DNA of 33,362 bases. It comes from Planctomycetaceae bacterium (lineage in GTDB: Bacteria; Planctomycetota; Planctomycetia; Planctomycetales; Planctomycetaceae). The notes beneath the pieces are model-generated. The model worked only from the letters and a program-made list of their open reading frames with translations. It ran no database searches and had not been told where the DNA came from. Both the position numbers and the translations under genes were made by a program. Shown here in pieces: positions 19,134 to 30,150 of this stretch (the stretch's first letter is position 1; every line of letters begins with the position of its first letter). The stretch covers positions 15,765 to 49,126 of the forward strand of contig PBOU01000142.1 of assembly GCA_002724415.1 (NCBI GenBank). Direction: 5' to 3'.

Positions 19134-19166
19134 TCGCGATTCCAGGACCGACCACTGACGTCCCAG

Positions 19167-19201
19167 CAAGCCCGGCAAGGCAGACGCCCTCGCCGGGCTT
19201 G
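19167..19201 (+). terminator. strong hairpin, possible terminator, between the lipoprotein and TPR genes
   Basis: CAAGCCCGGC-15 nt-GCCGGGCTTG perfect 10 bp stem, but no T-tract follows. Confidence 0.45.
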
Positions 19202-19331
19202 TGCTTGATGGGTTCGCCGCAAGACGGCTACCATAGGGCCACACACGAGCCGTGGGACGTGACGCGGAGACGAAGGGCCACTCCCGGAACGACGGCGGTG
19301 TTCGAGAGTTGACTCGCCAAGCGATCCGGTC

Positions 19332-22300
19332 ATGCGTTACCTCCTCTCCCGAACGGCAATCCGGTGGCCGCTCGCCCTGGTGCTGCTCACCACCGCAACC
19401 ACGCCGCCAGATCTTTCCGCCCAGGCGGCTCCAGCCACCACCAGCGACGACTATCGCCTGGGAGTGGGCCATTACAAGCAAAAGCGGTGGTCGCTGGCGG
19501 CCGAGCACCTGAAAGCCTTCCTCAAGTCCCGCCCTCGCGGCCCCCAGGCCGCCTCGGCACGGCTGCTACTTGGCGTCTCGCTGACCCAACTCAAGAAGTA
19601 CACCGACGCCCGTACCGAGTTTCGGACATTCGTCGCCAACCATCCCAAGGACCCCAATCACTCCGACGCCCTGTTCCGGATCGGCGAATGCGGTTACCTG
19701 CTGGGCGAATGGGCCAACGCGTCGACCAGCCTGCAGACCTACCTCAAGGCTGCCCCCAAACACAAACTCCGCGACTGGGCCCAGTTCTATCTCGGCGATG
19801 CACTGCTCCAACAGAAAAAATACGCCCAGGCCCAGACAATCTATCGCGGGTCGCTGGCCGAGTTCCCCAAGGGACGCCTGGTCAACGAGGTGCTCTTCGG
19901 ACTGGCCGTCTGCTGTGAGCAGGACGACAAGGGCGATGAGGCCCGACGCCTGTACGGCCGGCTGGCCGACGCCAAGGTCTCCGGACACGCCGACAAGGCC
20001 CTCTCGCGACTGGGATCTCTCGAGTTCGATGCCAAGAGGTTTGCCGAGGCGGCCACGGCCTGGGACCGACTGGCCCGGGAGTTTCCCAAGAGCCCCGAAG
20101 CACTCTCGGCCAAACTCAATTCCGGATACGCGAGGTTTCAACTGGGCCAGTACAGCGAGGCTGTCATCCGTTTCCAGACGGCACGCCTGGATCCAGGCCA
20201 GGCCGCCGTGGCGGATTACTGGCGAGGAGTCAGTCTCAAGGCACTGGACAAGCCCCAGGACGCAATCGCGGCCTTCCGCCAGGCCGAGGACGGCAAACCG
20301 GCACCTGACCTGGCCCGGGACATCCAGTTCCAGTGGGCCGACACCGAATTCCGTTCCCGGAAATACACCCAGGCCGCCACACGGTTTCAGACAGTGGTCC
20401 GTCGCTGGCCCAAGCATCCAGCCAACGACCAGGGACTGCTGTACGCCACCGAGGCATTGCTGCTCTTCTCAGAGACGGTCACCGACCCCGCGGCCCGGCA
20501 AAAGCAACTCGGGCAGATCCAGGCCCTGGTCGACAGGTTCAGCCGCGAGTTTCCCAAGAGTGCACTGGCCACCCGGCATCGGCTCCAGGCCGGTCGATTG
20601 AAAGTGGCCCGGGGCGGGGACGCCAACCTGAAAGAGGCCGTGACAATCTTCCGGTCCGCCATGGCACAAGGTCAGACCGAGAAGATCCGCAACCGGGCCC
20701 GGTACCAACTGGCCCGGGTCGCCAGCCAACTGGGTGACGACCGGCTGGTTCTGGAATCTCTGAAGCCGTTCCTCACCTCCATCGACAACTCCGACCAGCC
20801 CGGAGAATTCGACGACGCGCTGGTGCTGGCCGCCTCGAGTTTTCTCGCGGCCAAGCAACACAAGCTCGCGACTGACGCCGCCTCGAAGTACCTCAAGAAA
20901 CATCCCGAAGGTCCCCTGTCCGCCGATGCCCTGGTGGTTGTGGCCGAGTCGTCGGAACGCCAGGGCCGGGCACCGGCCGCGGACCTCGCGCTGACCCGTT
21001 TGGCCAACGGCTTCCGCAACAAGCCCATCTACGCCCAGACGGTCCGCCGGATGGCCGAGGCGGCTTACGCGACGAAGAACTACAAACGGTCCGAGCAACT
21101 CTTCGGCAGCCTGATCGCACTGGGACCTGAATCTCCTTTCCACGCCGCGGGACTCTCCGGACGAGGCTGGAGCCTGTTTGAATCGAAGAAATATGAGGAA
21201 GCGGCCGCCCTGTTCAATCGGGTCGTCACGTTGCATCCAAAAGACGAGTTGGCTGCAGAGGCCGCCTACAAGGCCGCGGAGAGTCACGAGAAGTCCGGAT
21301 CGACCGAGAAAGCGTCCGAGGCATACCGGGTGGCTGCCAGGGCCTATCCCAAGAGTTCCTTCGCATTTTTGGCCGCACGGCGGTCCGCGAGATTGCTCGC
21401 ACTGGACAAGAAAACCTCACAAGCCGATGCGGCCTACGCGGCACTCCTCAAGCAATTTCCCAAGGCCAAGGACCGTGACATCCTGCTCTACGAGTGGGCC
21501 GGGATGCACGCCGACGTGGGAGATTTCAAGAAGGCCGACCCGCTCTTCAAGCAATTGATCACCGAGCATCCCGACAGCCAGATGGCCGCGAGTGCCCGTT
21601 TCAGCCTCGCAGAAAGCGACCTGGTCGCCGGACGACTCACCCAGGCCCGCGATGCCTTCCTGCAAATCGTCGGGTCGAAAGACGGCGACAAGGAGATCCA
21701 GCAGGACGCCCTGTTCCGGCTCATCGGAATCGCCTCCGAAAATAAGCAATGGCAGCGGGTCCGTGAACACGGCAAGGCCCTGAGAACCCGGTTCCCAGAC
21801 AGCCGACACGGCTGGGAAACTCGGTTCCAACTCGGACAAGCCGCGCTGCAACTGAAGGACTACAAAACGGCACAATCCGAACTGACCGCCGTGCTCGAAC
21901 AACGGACCAACACCGGTGTCGCCACGGCAACATGGTTCGAGGAAACGTGGGTGTTGTTGGCCGAGGCCCACATCCAGCTCAAGGATTACGATGCCGTGAC
22001 CCGCACGGTCGCCGATTTCCGAAGCACCCGGCCCCGGGGCAAGGTGCTTTACAAGGCCGACGAAATTCTCGGACGCAGCCTTGTGCAAAAACCCCGCCCC
22101 GACTTCGCCGGTGCCCGTGACGCGTTCGGGCGGGTGATCGCTTCGCCCACCGGCCGCAAGACCCAGACTGCCGCCAACAGCCACCTCCGTATGGCCGAAA
22201 CTTTTCTTCTGCAAAAGAACTTTGCCGAAGCCAAAAAACAGTTCCTGGCCGTTCAGATCCTGTACAACTACCCCAAGATCCAGGCGGCTGCCCTGTTCCA

Positions 22301-22445
22301 GGCCGCCGGCTGCCAGGAACAGCTCAAGGAATTCGGTGAAGCGGTGAAAACTCTCGAACTTCTGCTCAAGACCTACCCCGAGAGCCCCTTCACCTCCAAG
22401 GCCAAAACCCGTCTGCCACGACTCCGTCGGCTCACCAGTTCATGA
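19332..22445 (+). CDS. large exported TPR-repeat protein (1037 aa)
   Basis: Signal peptide then many TPR/Sel1-like helical repeats (e.g. [59 protein letters not shown]). Confidence 0.88.
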   Translation: MRYLLSRTAIRWPLALVLLTTATTPPDLSAQAAPATTSDDYRLGVGHYKQKRWSLAAEHLKAFLKSRPRGPQAASARLLLGVSLTQLKKYTDARTEFRTFVANHPKDPNHSDALFRIGECGYLLGEWANASTSLQTYLKAAPKHKLRDWAQFYLGDALLQQKKYAQAQTIYRGSLAEFPKGRLVNEVLFGLAVCCEQDDKGDEARRLYGRLADAKVSGHADKALSRLGSLEFDAKRFAEAATAWDRLAREFPKSPEALSAKLNSGYARFQLGQYSEAVIRFQTARLDPGQAAVADYWRGVSLKALDKPQDAIAAFRQAEDGKPAPDLARDIQFQWADTEFRSRKYTQAATRFQTVVRRWPKHPANDQGLLYATEALLLFSETVTDPAARQKQLGQIQALVDRFSREFPKSALATRHRLQAGRLKVARGGDANLKEAVTIFRSAMAQGQTEKIRNRARYQLARVASQLGDDRLVLESLKPFLTSIDNSDQPGEFDDALVLAASSFLAAKQHKLATDAASKYLKKHPEGPLSADALVVVAESSERQGRAPAADLALTRLANGFRNKPIYAQTVRRMAEAAYATKNYKRSEQLFGSLIALGPESPFHAAGLSGRGWSLFESKKYEEAAALFNRVVTLHPKDELAAEAAYKAAESHEKSGSTEKASEAYRVAARAYPKSSFAFLAARRSARLLALDKKTSQADAAYAALLKQFPKAKDRDILLYEWAGMHADVGDFKKADPLFKQLITEHPDSQMAASARFSLAESDLVAGRLTQARDAFLQIVGSKDGDKEIQQDALFRLIGIASENKQWQRVREHGKALRTRFPDSRHGWETRFQLGQAALQLKDYKTAQSELTAVLEQRTNTGVATATWFEETWVLLAEAHIQLKDYDAVTRTVADFRSTRPRGKVLYKADEILGRSLVQKPRPDFAGARDAFGRVIASPTGRKTQTAANSHLRMAETFLLQKNFAEAKKQFLAVQILYNYPKIQAAALFQAAGCQEQLKEFGEAVKTLELLLKTYPESPFTSKAKTRLPRLRRLTSS

Positions 22446-23347
22446 CCCATTGTTCCTCGACGACCCGACGAACTCTGACCGGAACGGCAATCCGCCCCCG
22501 GGTGATCACGGCGGTGCTGTGGAAGATGTCCAGGCCCATCCTGCCCCTCATTCTGGTGATCCTCATCGGTGGAGTGCTGGCCGCCCAGGACGGCCCTCCC
22601 CCAACCAGCAAGACCCCGCCAGCAACGGGCGCCCAGAAAACCGACGCCCTCGGAATGCCGACCGATCCAGTCAGCATCATGAAGCAACTCGGCTGGATGG
22701 GCTGGCTGTTCCTGGTTCCCTTTGTCGGAGCCACGCTCATCGCATTGTGGTACAGCGTCGAACGCATGGTGGTGCTCAAACGCAGCCGGGTGATCCCCAA
22801 ACCATTCGTCGACCGATTTCTCGAGCACATCCGCCAGGGCAAACTCGATCGCAACAGTTCCCTGAAGCTGTGCGAACAAAGCGATAGCCCAATTGCGGCG
22901 GTCTTCGCGCACGGTGTCCGCAAGTGGGGCAAGTCGAGCGTCGAGGTCGAACAGGCGATCATAGATGGCGGAGAACGGCAGGTCAGCGAATTGCGAGTTC
23001 ATCTCCGTGTGCTCAACGGTGTCGCCACAGTCACACCGTTGCTCGGGCTCCTGGGAACCGTGCTGGGCATGATCCAGGCGTTCAACGACATCGCCACGGC
23101 CGGCTCGATGGGCAAGACCGAGCAACTGGCGGTGGGCATTTCACTGGCCTTGCTGACGACCGCCTGCGGACTGATGATCGCCATCCCCACGCTGATCATG
23201 TACATGTACCTCTCGGGACGGGTCGACGCGCTGGTGATGGAAATGGACTACCTGGCTCAAAGTGTTGTCCAGATGATCTCCGCCGAAGCGTTGGCCGAGC
23301 AGCGTCAACAGCGAGAATCCGGCGGGCGCACCAAGCGGGCAGTCTGA
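22442..23347 (+). CDS. MotA/TolQ/ExbB proton-channel family protein
   Basis: [29 protein letters not shown] and [70 protein letters not shown]; alternative start ATG at 22526 begins a signal-like segment [21 protein letters not shown]. Confidence 0.92.
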   Translation: MTHCSSTTRRTLTGTAIRPRVITAVLWKMSRPILPLILVILIGGVLAAQDGPPPTSKTPPATGAQKTDALGMPTDPVSIMKQLGWMGWLFLVPFVGATLIALWYSVERMVVLKRSRVIPKPFVDRFLEHIRQGKLDRNSSLKLCEQSDSPIAAVFAHGVRKWGKSSVEVEQAIIDGGERQVSELRVHLRVLNGVATVTPLLGLLGTVLGMIQAFNDIATAGSMGKTEQLAVGISLALLTTACGLMIAIPTLIMYMYLSGRVDALVMEMDYLAQSVVQMISAEALAEQRQQRESGGRTKRAV

Positions 23348-23573
23348 CACCCGCCACCGCAACGGTCCCCGTGACATCGGTCTCATCTTGACCGGTCGCA
23401 GGTGGAATCCTATCTTTCCGCCGCTTCTGTCGATTCTCTCACTTCACACTCATCACTCCACTCCTCAAAACACCCCCCAGACGTGGCGTTTCACGATGGG
23501 ACCCTGTGACTGGCCGGGTCCGTCTCCCGTCGCGTTGGGGATCCCGGCGTCTTGCGCCAACGGAGCCTCACGG

Positions 23574-25655
23574 ATGACGTGCTCACACTTCTCCCGCCAT
23601 CCCCGCAAGCGGGTCGTTGCCAAAACCACCAGCCGCTGGCTGATTGTTTCGGCCGCTTGTTTGCTGACCATCACCGGTTGCCGTGGAATCGGCTGGCCCG
23701 ACTCGTTGACCTGGCCGGGATGGTCCAGTCGATCTCAAAGCCCCACCGTGGCGTCCGATTCGAAGAACACAACGTCCACAGCTGCCGAGGCCTCTGTCGG
23801 CGACTACATCTCCATCAGCGGGCTGGGCATGATCACCCTGGAAGGAGTCGGACTCGTCATGGGACTGGACGGGACCGGCGGCGACCCTCGACCCTCGCCG
23901 TTCCGCATGTCGCTGCTCAAGGACATGCAACGTCGCGGTGTTCCCGACCCCAAGGCTCTGCTCAGGTCACCAAAAACCGCCCTGGTGATCGTCCGAGCGT
24001 ACCTGCCACCGTTGATCCGCAAGGGTGACCCATTCGATGTCGAGGTGAGGCTACCGCCGGGCAGCGAGGCCACCAGCCTCAACGGGGGCTGGTTGATGGA
24101 AACCGACCTTGCCGAGCGGGCCGTCGTGCCAGGCGAAGGCGTACTGGCCGGACACATTTTTGCCCGGGCCAAGGGCCACGTCCTGATCTCCCATGGGGAA
24201 GGCGACAGCGAGGATCTCGCCGGCGTTCTCCGCCGCGGCCGAGTCCCCGGTGGAGGTCTCTCGCGGAAAGATCGTGACCTCGTGGTCGCCCTGAAGAACC
24301 GGTACCGCAGTGTCCGCATGGCAAGACGTATTGCCGACCGGATCGGCAAACGGTTCTACGCGTACAACCGCCACGGGGTCCGTGAACCGTTGGCCAACCC
24401 CAAGACCGACCGCACGATCGTGCTGAAGATACATCCCAAGTACCGTGACAACTTCCCGAGATTCCTGCGCGTGATCCGCCAGATCAAGGTCCGCGAGGAC
24501 GACGTGACCAGGCAGGTCCGAATGCAGCAGCTCTCCGGGCAACTCGAATCGGTCCAGACGGCCCGAAAAGCGGCTCTTTCGCTGGAGGCGATCGGGACCA
24601 AGGCGATACCGTTCCTCAAGACCGCCTTGGAACACAGTGAACTCGAGGTTCGTTTCCACGCAGCCACCGCGCTGGCTTATCTCGACGACAACTCCGGAGC
24701 CGCCACACTGGCCGAGGCAGCCAGGCACCAGCGGGCATTCCGTGTTTATGCGCTGGCCGCTCTCAGCACACTGGAAGACGCCCCGTCCCAGCTGTTGCTT
24801 CGCGAACTGCTGAAACCGCTGGAGGTCTGCAACACCGAGGGCTGTCAGCATCACGGCAACCCGATCGAGGTGTCCTGCCCACACTGTCGCGAGGCAGGAC
24901 TCGTCAAGCAAAGCGCCGAACTGCAGTACGGAGCATTCCGGGCCCTCTGGACTCGTGATCGACTCGACCCGGTTATCCGGGGCGAGCGAATCGGAGACCT
25001 GTTCACACTTCACGAGATCGAAGCCGGGGGCCGACCACTGATCCACCTGACCCAATTGCAACGGCCCGAGATCGTGCTGTTCGGCAACGACCAGGAACTC
25101 CGGACTCCACTGGCAGTGCAGGCCGGCAATCACATCTGGATCAATGCCCAGCCCGGCGCACCCACGGTCACGATCAGCCGTTACCAGGTCGGCCGACCGC
25201 CGCGGCGGGAAGTTGTCTCGACCCGGATTGCCGACGTGATTCGCGGCTCGGTGAAACTGGGAGCGTCCTACCCCGATATCGTCCAGATGCTCGTCCAGGC
25301 CCAGAGACAACAAAACGTGCCCGGACAGATCGCCATCGATGCGGTTCCACGGACCGGACGACTCTATTTCCGTGAAGCCAATTCGACCACCAGTCCGGCC
25401 GACGCTCCCCCCAACCTCTTCCCCACATCCGTGCAGGACGCCAAATCGGATGCCTCGTCCGAAGACGAACCGGACCAGGCCGGGGCGGGGCAAGATGACG
25501 ACGCCGTGTCGGCCACGGGGGCCGGTGGAGCCAGCCTGGTGGATCGTCGTCTCGCGAAACCCGACCCAGCAGACACCTCGTCAACCGATCCCCAAGCCAG
25601 CTCTCAGGACAGCTCGGGATCGCGATTCTCGTTCCTGGAGAAGCTCTTCCGTTAG
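23574..25655 (+). CDS. FlgI-like (flagellar P-ring-like) lipoprotein with HEAT-like repeats and a Cys cluster
   Basis: Lipobox CLLTITGC; FlgI-like [27 protein letters not shown]...[46 protein letters not shown] Shine-Dalgarno before ATG 23574. Confidence 0.78.
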   Translation: MTCSHFSRHPRKRVVAKTTSRWLIVSAACLLTITGCRGIGWPDSLTWPGWSSRSQSPTVASDSKNTTSTAAEASVGDYISISGLGMITLEGVGLVMGLDGTGGDPRPSPFRMSLLKDMQRRGVPDPKALLRSPKTALVIVRAYLPPLIRKGDPFDVEVRLPPGSEATSLNGGWLMETDLAERAVVPGEGVLAGHIFARAKGHVLISHGEGDSEDLAGVLRRGRVPGGGLSRKDRDLVVALKNRYRSVRMARRIADRIGKRFYAYNRHGVREPLANPKTDRTIVLKIHPKYRDNFPRFLRVIRQIKVREDDVTRQVRMQQLSGQLESVQTARKAALSLEAIGTKAIPFLKTALEHSELEVRFHAATALAYLDDNSGAATLAEAARHQRAFRVYALAALSTLEDAPSQLLLRELLKPLEVCNTEGCQHHGNPIEVSCPHCREAGLVKQSAELQYGAFRALWTRDRLDPVIRGERIGDLFTLHEIEAGGRPLIHLTQLQRPEIVLFGNDQELRTPLAVQAGNHIWINAQPGAPTVTISRYQVGRPPRREVVSTRIADVIRGSVKLGASYPDIVQMLVQAQRQQNVPGQIAIDAVPRTGRLYFREANSTTSPADAPPNLFPTSVQDAKSDASSEDEPDQAGAGQDDDAVSATGAGGASLVDRRLAKPDPADTSSTDPQASSQDSSGSRFSFLEKLFR

Positions 25656-25666
25656 CGGCTCCCTGG

Positions 25667-28600
25667 ATGCTCCAGTCTCTCGATCTCTTTGGCTTCAAGA
25701 GCTTCGTCGACCGCACACGGTTCGACTTCAATCCCGCTATCACCGGGATCGTCGGACCCAATGGCAGCGGCAAGAGCAACGTCGTCGATGCAATCAAGTG
25801 GATTCTCGGCGACCAGAGTGCCAAGAGCATGCGCGGCAAGGAGATGACCGATGTCATCTTCAACGGGGCATCGGGCCGAAAACCAGCCGGCTTCGCCGAA
25901 GCCACTCTGACATTCAACAACGAGAGCCGGCTGCTGCCGATCGAAGCCACGGAGGTTCAGATCGGCCGCAGGATCTGGCAGAACGGCGACAGCGAATACC
26001 TGATCAACGGTGAAACCAGCCGCCTGAGGGACATCCGCAACCTGTTCCTGGGCACCGGGAGTTCTGCCTACAGCATCATCGAACAGGGCCGCGTCGGGGC
26101 CATCCTGCAAGCCAATCCCAGCACCCGCCGGGCCGTGTTTGAAGAGGCAGCGGGAATCAGTCGCTACAAGGCCCGCCGGATCGAGGCACTCCGGAAACTC
26201 GATCGAGTCGGACAAAACCTGCTCCGGTTGACCGACATCGTTGACGAGGTCGAGGCTCAACTCAATTCGACCAGGAATCAGGCAGAGAAAGCGGCGAGTT
26301 ACCGGGAGATCTCCGAGCAGCTCAAGGCGTGGTGGATCGGGTTGGCAGCCGATGACTACCGATCACACTCGCAACAACTCGCCCGACTCGAAACCACCGT
26401 CGAGGAATTTGCCACCCGCATCGCCGAGCTAGAAAACGACAAACGCGACTCCGAACGAGTGCTCTCGGAATTCGACAAGAACACCAGCTCACTGGACGAC
26501 CGTGTCCGTGAACTCGAGAGTCATCGCAGCGTCAACCGCGAGTCAATCGCCGGACTCCAGGCAACCGTCGGACACCAGCGGCGTCGGAGCGAGGAACTCG
26601 ACGCCGATCGACTGGAGCTGACCCGGGTCACTCAAAGACTGGTCCAACGACTCGGGGACACGCGACGGCTGAACCAGGAGGCCGAGCAGGAACTCGAGGA
26701 ATTCGATCGGCAGTTCAGCACGGCCACCGATCAACGCGACTCGGCTGCCGCGGACCTGGAAACCGTCAACCGGCAGATCGAGCTGGATCGTGGTCGACTC
26801 GAAACAATCCGTCGCACCGAGCTCGAGCAGGCCCGCATCGTGGCCGCCTGTCACGAAAAAGTCGCGGCGCTGGAGAGCCGCCTGGGCACCCTCGACATCG
26901 AACAGGCCGAGACCGGTGAGAAGCTCGAGGAACTCGCCGGAACGCGGGAGACCTGCCAACGCGAGTACGAGCTGCGGCAATCCCGGGTGAGCGAAGCGAA
27001 ACGGGAACTCGAAGCAATCGAGGCCAACGTGGCACGCGCCAGGCAGGCACGTGACCAGTTGCTGGCCCAGCAGGACGAGGCCGTCAAGTTGCTCTCCGCG
27101 GCACGAGAGCAACGCAGTGCTCACCAGGCGCGAATCGGTGTGCTCGAGGAACTCGAACGCCGGCAGGAAGGCATCGGGCTGGGAGTGCGGGAAATCCTTG
27201 AACGGGCGCGCACCTCCAATCAGTCGCCCTGGAACCTGATCCAGGGCAGCGTCTCGGACCTGATCGAAGTCGACCTCGAGCGGGCCCCCCTGATCGACGT
27301 GGCACTGGGAGAATCCGCCCAGTGGATCGTCATCGAACAACTCGCCCCCCTGGGCGACTACCTGATCGAACACACCAGTCGCCTGACCGACCGTGTCGGA
27401 TTCCTCGCCGCCGATGCCACGCACTCACAACACTCCACCCCGTCTCGAGACCTCGCCGAACAACCCGGGGTCGTCGGTCCTGTCGCTGACGGGATCGGAG
27501 CCGTCGACGGAAACCAGTGGTTGATCGATCATCTGCTGCGGGACACCTGGATCGTCAACACGCTCGCCGATGCCCTGCGACTCTCCCGTGGCCCGGGACA
27601 GGGATCGCGGTTTGTCACGCTGCAGGGAGAATTGCTCGAGTCCGACGGGACACTGCTGGCCGGTCCCGTCGCCACCGATGCCTCACCACTCTCGCGCCGG
27701 AGCGAACTCAGACGACTCCACACCGAACTCGACGACCTCGAGGCCCGAATCGAGACCGACCAGAACCAACTCGGAAACCTAGACGAATCGCTCGTCTCCT
27801 CCGAGTGCGATCTCACCGCCGCCACGTCACGACGAGAGGAAGCCGCCGACAGCGTGTCCGAACTGGAAGCCAACGCGCGCGATGGACACCGCGAACTCGA
27901 AGCCGCCAACGATCAGCACAACGCCCTCGTCGCCGAATTTCAACGTATCAAAGAAACGCAACGCACCAGCCGACAGGAACTCGACACCGCCCAGCAGGAA
28001 CAACAGACTTCCGCCAACCGCCAGCAGGAACTCGCCGCCCAGGCCACCGCCATCCAGGACGACCAGGAGCAACTCCGCGAACAACGATCCACCTGTGAAG
28101 AGACTCTCGACCAGGTGCGGCTCGAAGTCACCCGCCAGGAAGAACGCCGTAGCAACCTCCAGGACACCTGCACCCGGATTGCCGATGACATCCGACGGCA
28201 CGGCGAGGAACTCGAAGAAGCACAACGCCGACTCCAGCAACTCGCCGACCAGCACCAGTCCATCAATCTCCAGATCCTCAATGACGGCAGCCAACTTGCC
28301 GACCTCGCACTCATCGACGAACGTCACGGCCGGGAAATCGACCTGCTGTCGACCGAACGCAGCCAACTGAAACAAACACGAACCCGGCAGGCGGCCGAGG
28401 ACAACCAACTGCTGGAAAAGATCGGCCAACTCCGGCAACAACAGCACGACGAGGAACTCAAGGCGAGGGAAATCCGAGTCGAATTCAAGGCGATGGAAAC
28501 GCGACTACAGGACGAATACCAGATCGGCCTGGATGACCTGGCCCAATCGGATGCTTCCGCTTTTCAACTTCACCTCGAAGAACTCAGAGACACCGAAACG

Positions 28601-29524
28601 CCCGACCTCGAACTGGAAGACGAACAGCCTGAAGGTGAGTCATCCGAATCGAACGAGGATGACCTGGTGCTGGAATCCGACCAGGGCATTCATGCAGATC
28701 ACGCAGAAACACTGATTGCCACCGGGGCAACTGCGGACGCCGAAGGACCGGACCCTGAGGCTGCTGAGAATGACAACGGAGATTTCGAAACGCCGCCGGA
28801 CACAACGTTTGAGGAGGTCCGAGACGAGCTCGAGGCGAAAGTGTCTCGACTGAGACGTAAGCTGCAACTCATGGGCAGCGTCAACACCGACGCACTGGAT
28901 GATCTCGAGGAACTCGAAGAACGGTTCGACCACCTCGAGAACCAACGGCGAGACCTGGCCGAGGCGAAGGCGACTCTCGAGGAAATCGTACGCCGGATTG
29001 ATGCGGAAAGTCAGCGACTCTTCCACGAATCATTCACGACCATCCAGGCACACTTCAAGGAAATGTTTCGTCTTCTCTTCGGTGGAGGCGAAAGTGACAT
29101 CATCCTCGAAGACCCCAACGACGTGCTGGATTGCGCCATCGACATCGTGGCACGACCACCCGGCAAAGAACTCCGTAGCCTCTCGTTGCTCTCCGGGGGC
29201 GAAAAAACACTCACGGCCGTCGCATTGGTCATGGCAATCTTCAAGAGCAATCCCAGCCCGTTCTGTGTTCTTGACGAAGTTGATGCGGCACTCGATGACG
29301 CCAATATTGAACGATACACCTCGATGTTGGCCGAATTTGCCAAGACGACCCAGTTCATCATGATCACTCACCGAAAACGGACGATGACCGTTGCCGACGT
29401 GATCTACGGTGTGACGATGGAGCAGCCGGGAGTTTCCAAGCGGATCTCGGTGCGATTCGAGGATGTGAGTGAATCTGGAGAGATTGGGTCAACGTCTCCG
29501 GATGGAGAAACTGACGCGGCGTGA
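25667..29524 (+). CDS. smc: chromosome segregation protein SMC
   Basis: Walker [32 protein letters not shown]; hinge region around [14 protein letters not shown]...; signature and Walker [43 protein letters not shown]; long coiled-coil arms. Confidence 0.97.
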   Translation: MLQSLDLFGFKSFVDRTRFDFNPAITGIVGPNGSGKSNVVDAIKWILGDQSAKSMRGKEMTDVIFNGASGRKPAGFAEATLTFNNESRLLPIEATEVQIGRRIWQNGDSEYLINGETSRLRDIRNLFLGTGSSAYSIIEQGRVGAILQANPSTRRAVFEEAAGISRYKARRIEALRKLDRVGQNLLRLTDIVDEVEAQLNSTRNQAEKAASYREISEQLKAWWIGLAADDYRSHSQQLARLETTVEEFATRIAELENDKRDSERVLSEFDKNTSSLDDRVRELESHRSVNRESIAGLQATVGHQRRRSEELDADRLELTRVTQRLVQRLGDTRRLNQEAEQELEEFDRQFSTATDQRDSAAADLETVNRQIELDRGRLETIRRTELEQARIVAACHEKVAALESRLGTLDIEQAETGEKLEELAGTRETCQREYELRQSRVSEAKRELEAIEANVARARQARDQLLAQQDEAVKLLSAAREQRSAHQARIGVLEELERRQEGIGLGVREILERARTSNQSPWNLIQGSVSDLIEVDLERAPLIDVALGESAQWIVIEQLAPLGDYLIEHTSRLTDRVGFLAADATHSQHSTPSRDLAEQPGVVGPVADGIGAVDGNQWLIDHLLRDTWIVNTLADALRLSRGPGQGSRFVTLQGELLESDGTLLAGPVATDASPLSRRSELRRLHTELDDLEARIETDQNQLGNLDESLVSSECDLTAATSRREEAADSVSELEANARDGHRELEAANDQHNALVAEFQRIKETQRTSRQELDTAQQEQQTSANRQQELAAQATAIQDDQEQLREQRSTCEETLDQVRLEVTRQEERRSNLQDTCTRIADDIRRHGEELEEAQRRLQQLADQHQSINLQILNDGSQLADLALIDERHGREIDLLSTERSQLKQTRTRQAAEDNQLLEKIGQLRQQQHDEELKAREIRVEFKAMETRLQDEYQIGLDDLAQSDASAFQLHLEELRDTETPDLELEDEQPEGESSESNEDDLVLESDQGIHADHAETLIATGATADAEGPDPEAAENDNGDFETPPDTTFEEVRDELEAKVSRLRRKLQLMGSVNTDALDDLEELEERFDHLENQRRDLAEAKATLEEIVRRIDAESQRLFHESFTTIQAHFKEMFRLLFGGGESDIILEDPNDVLDCAIDIVARPPGKELRSLSLLSGGEKTLTAVALVMAIFKSNPSPFCVLDEVDAALDDANIERYTSMLAEFAKTTQFIMITHRKRTMTVADVIYGVTMEQPGVSKRISVRFEDVSESGEIGSTSPDGETDAA

Positions 29525-29552
29525 CTGCGTCACGGAAAATTGAAAAACTCGC

Positions 29553-29576
29553 GTGCTGACTCTTCTGGTTCAGCAC
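29553..29576 (+). terminator. hairpin after smc (possible 3' end structure; weak as a terminator)
   Basis: GTGCTGA-ctcttctggt-TCAGCAC perfect 7 bp stem 28 bp after the smc stop; no T-tract. Confidence 0.35.
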
Positions 29577-29617
29577 CGCCGGGCCCGAACGGACCAGGGT
29601 CAAGTTGGCAGGGATCG

Positions 29618-29755
29618 GCCCCTACGGAACCTCCGGATTGACCGGAAGTGACCGATTGTTGGGCCTGGTCGGGCACTGACACGTCGTTACAGGGCCAATG
29701 ATCCTAAAGTCCCTCCCGTCCTTAGGTCGAAAGTAGAGGTCAGACACGTAGGGGC
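29618..29755. repeat. perfect 9 bp inverted repeat bounding 138 bp (GCCCCTACG ... CGTAGGGGC)
   Basis: 29618-29626 is the exact reverse complement of 29747-29755. Confidence 0.8.
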
Positions 29756-29760
29756 GAAAC

Positions 29761-29808
29761 GTTCTGCCACAGGTATTGTGCTGATTGCAGGGATGCAATC
29801 GGCAGAAC
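29761..29808 (+). other. nested stem structure, candidate structured RNA element
   Basis: GTTCTGCC (29761-29768) pairs with GGCAGAAC (29801-29808); inside, GATTGCA-GGGA-TGCAATC (29783-29800) forms a 7 bp stem with a GNRA-type loop. Confidence 0.55.
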
Positions 29809-29853
29809 CGAACACCTCAACGCGTCAAATTTTGATGGGGGGGATTCAAGGAC

Positions 29854-29875
29854 TCCGGGGGTGACCCACCCCGGA
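29854..29875. repeat. inverted repeat TCCGGGG-gtgaccca-CCCCGGA
   Basis: Perfect 7 bp stem, 8 nt loop. Confidence 0.7.
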
Positions 29876-30150
29876 AGCAGGAGGCTCTGGTCACGAACTC
29901 TCGGTCCCACCTCCCCGCTCGGTGGATTCGATTAATTACAGAGGAACGTTTCGAGGAGAAATCCAAGCGGCCCGTTCTCGCACGTCCAGTCCAGCATCTC
30001 GGGTTGGAGTTGACTGGCGAGCACAAGGTCAACCGGCCATCCGTCGCGATTGCTGCGAGCGGTTGGTGGACGGACCCGCGACCGAAGTGGGAATTGTTCC
30101 CATGGGCTGACGTTCTTCCAAGACTGAGATAATTCTGACTGGAGCCCGCA

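Noticed and set aside
17958-19508. 516 aa ORF on the - strand
   Set aside because: Antisense to the BON-domain, lipoprotein and TPR gene starts; composition typical of a shadow frame.
24051-25493. 480 aa ORF on the - strand
   Set aside because: Antisense to the FlgI-like gene; no family resemblance.
29854-29884. Possible SRP (4.5S) RNA because of CCGGAAGCAG next to a hairpin
   Set aside because: The conserved SRP hairpin (GGTCAGG...CCGGAAGGAAGCAGC-type apical region) is not reproduced, and the flanks do not pair as expected.
29525-30150. tmRNA or RNase P RNA in the smc downstream gap
   Set aside because: No GAGGAAAGTCC-type RNase P core, no tRNA-like acceptor or T-loop (GTTCGA...CCA) and no tag ORF were found on either strand.
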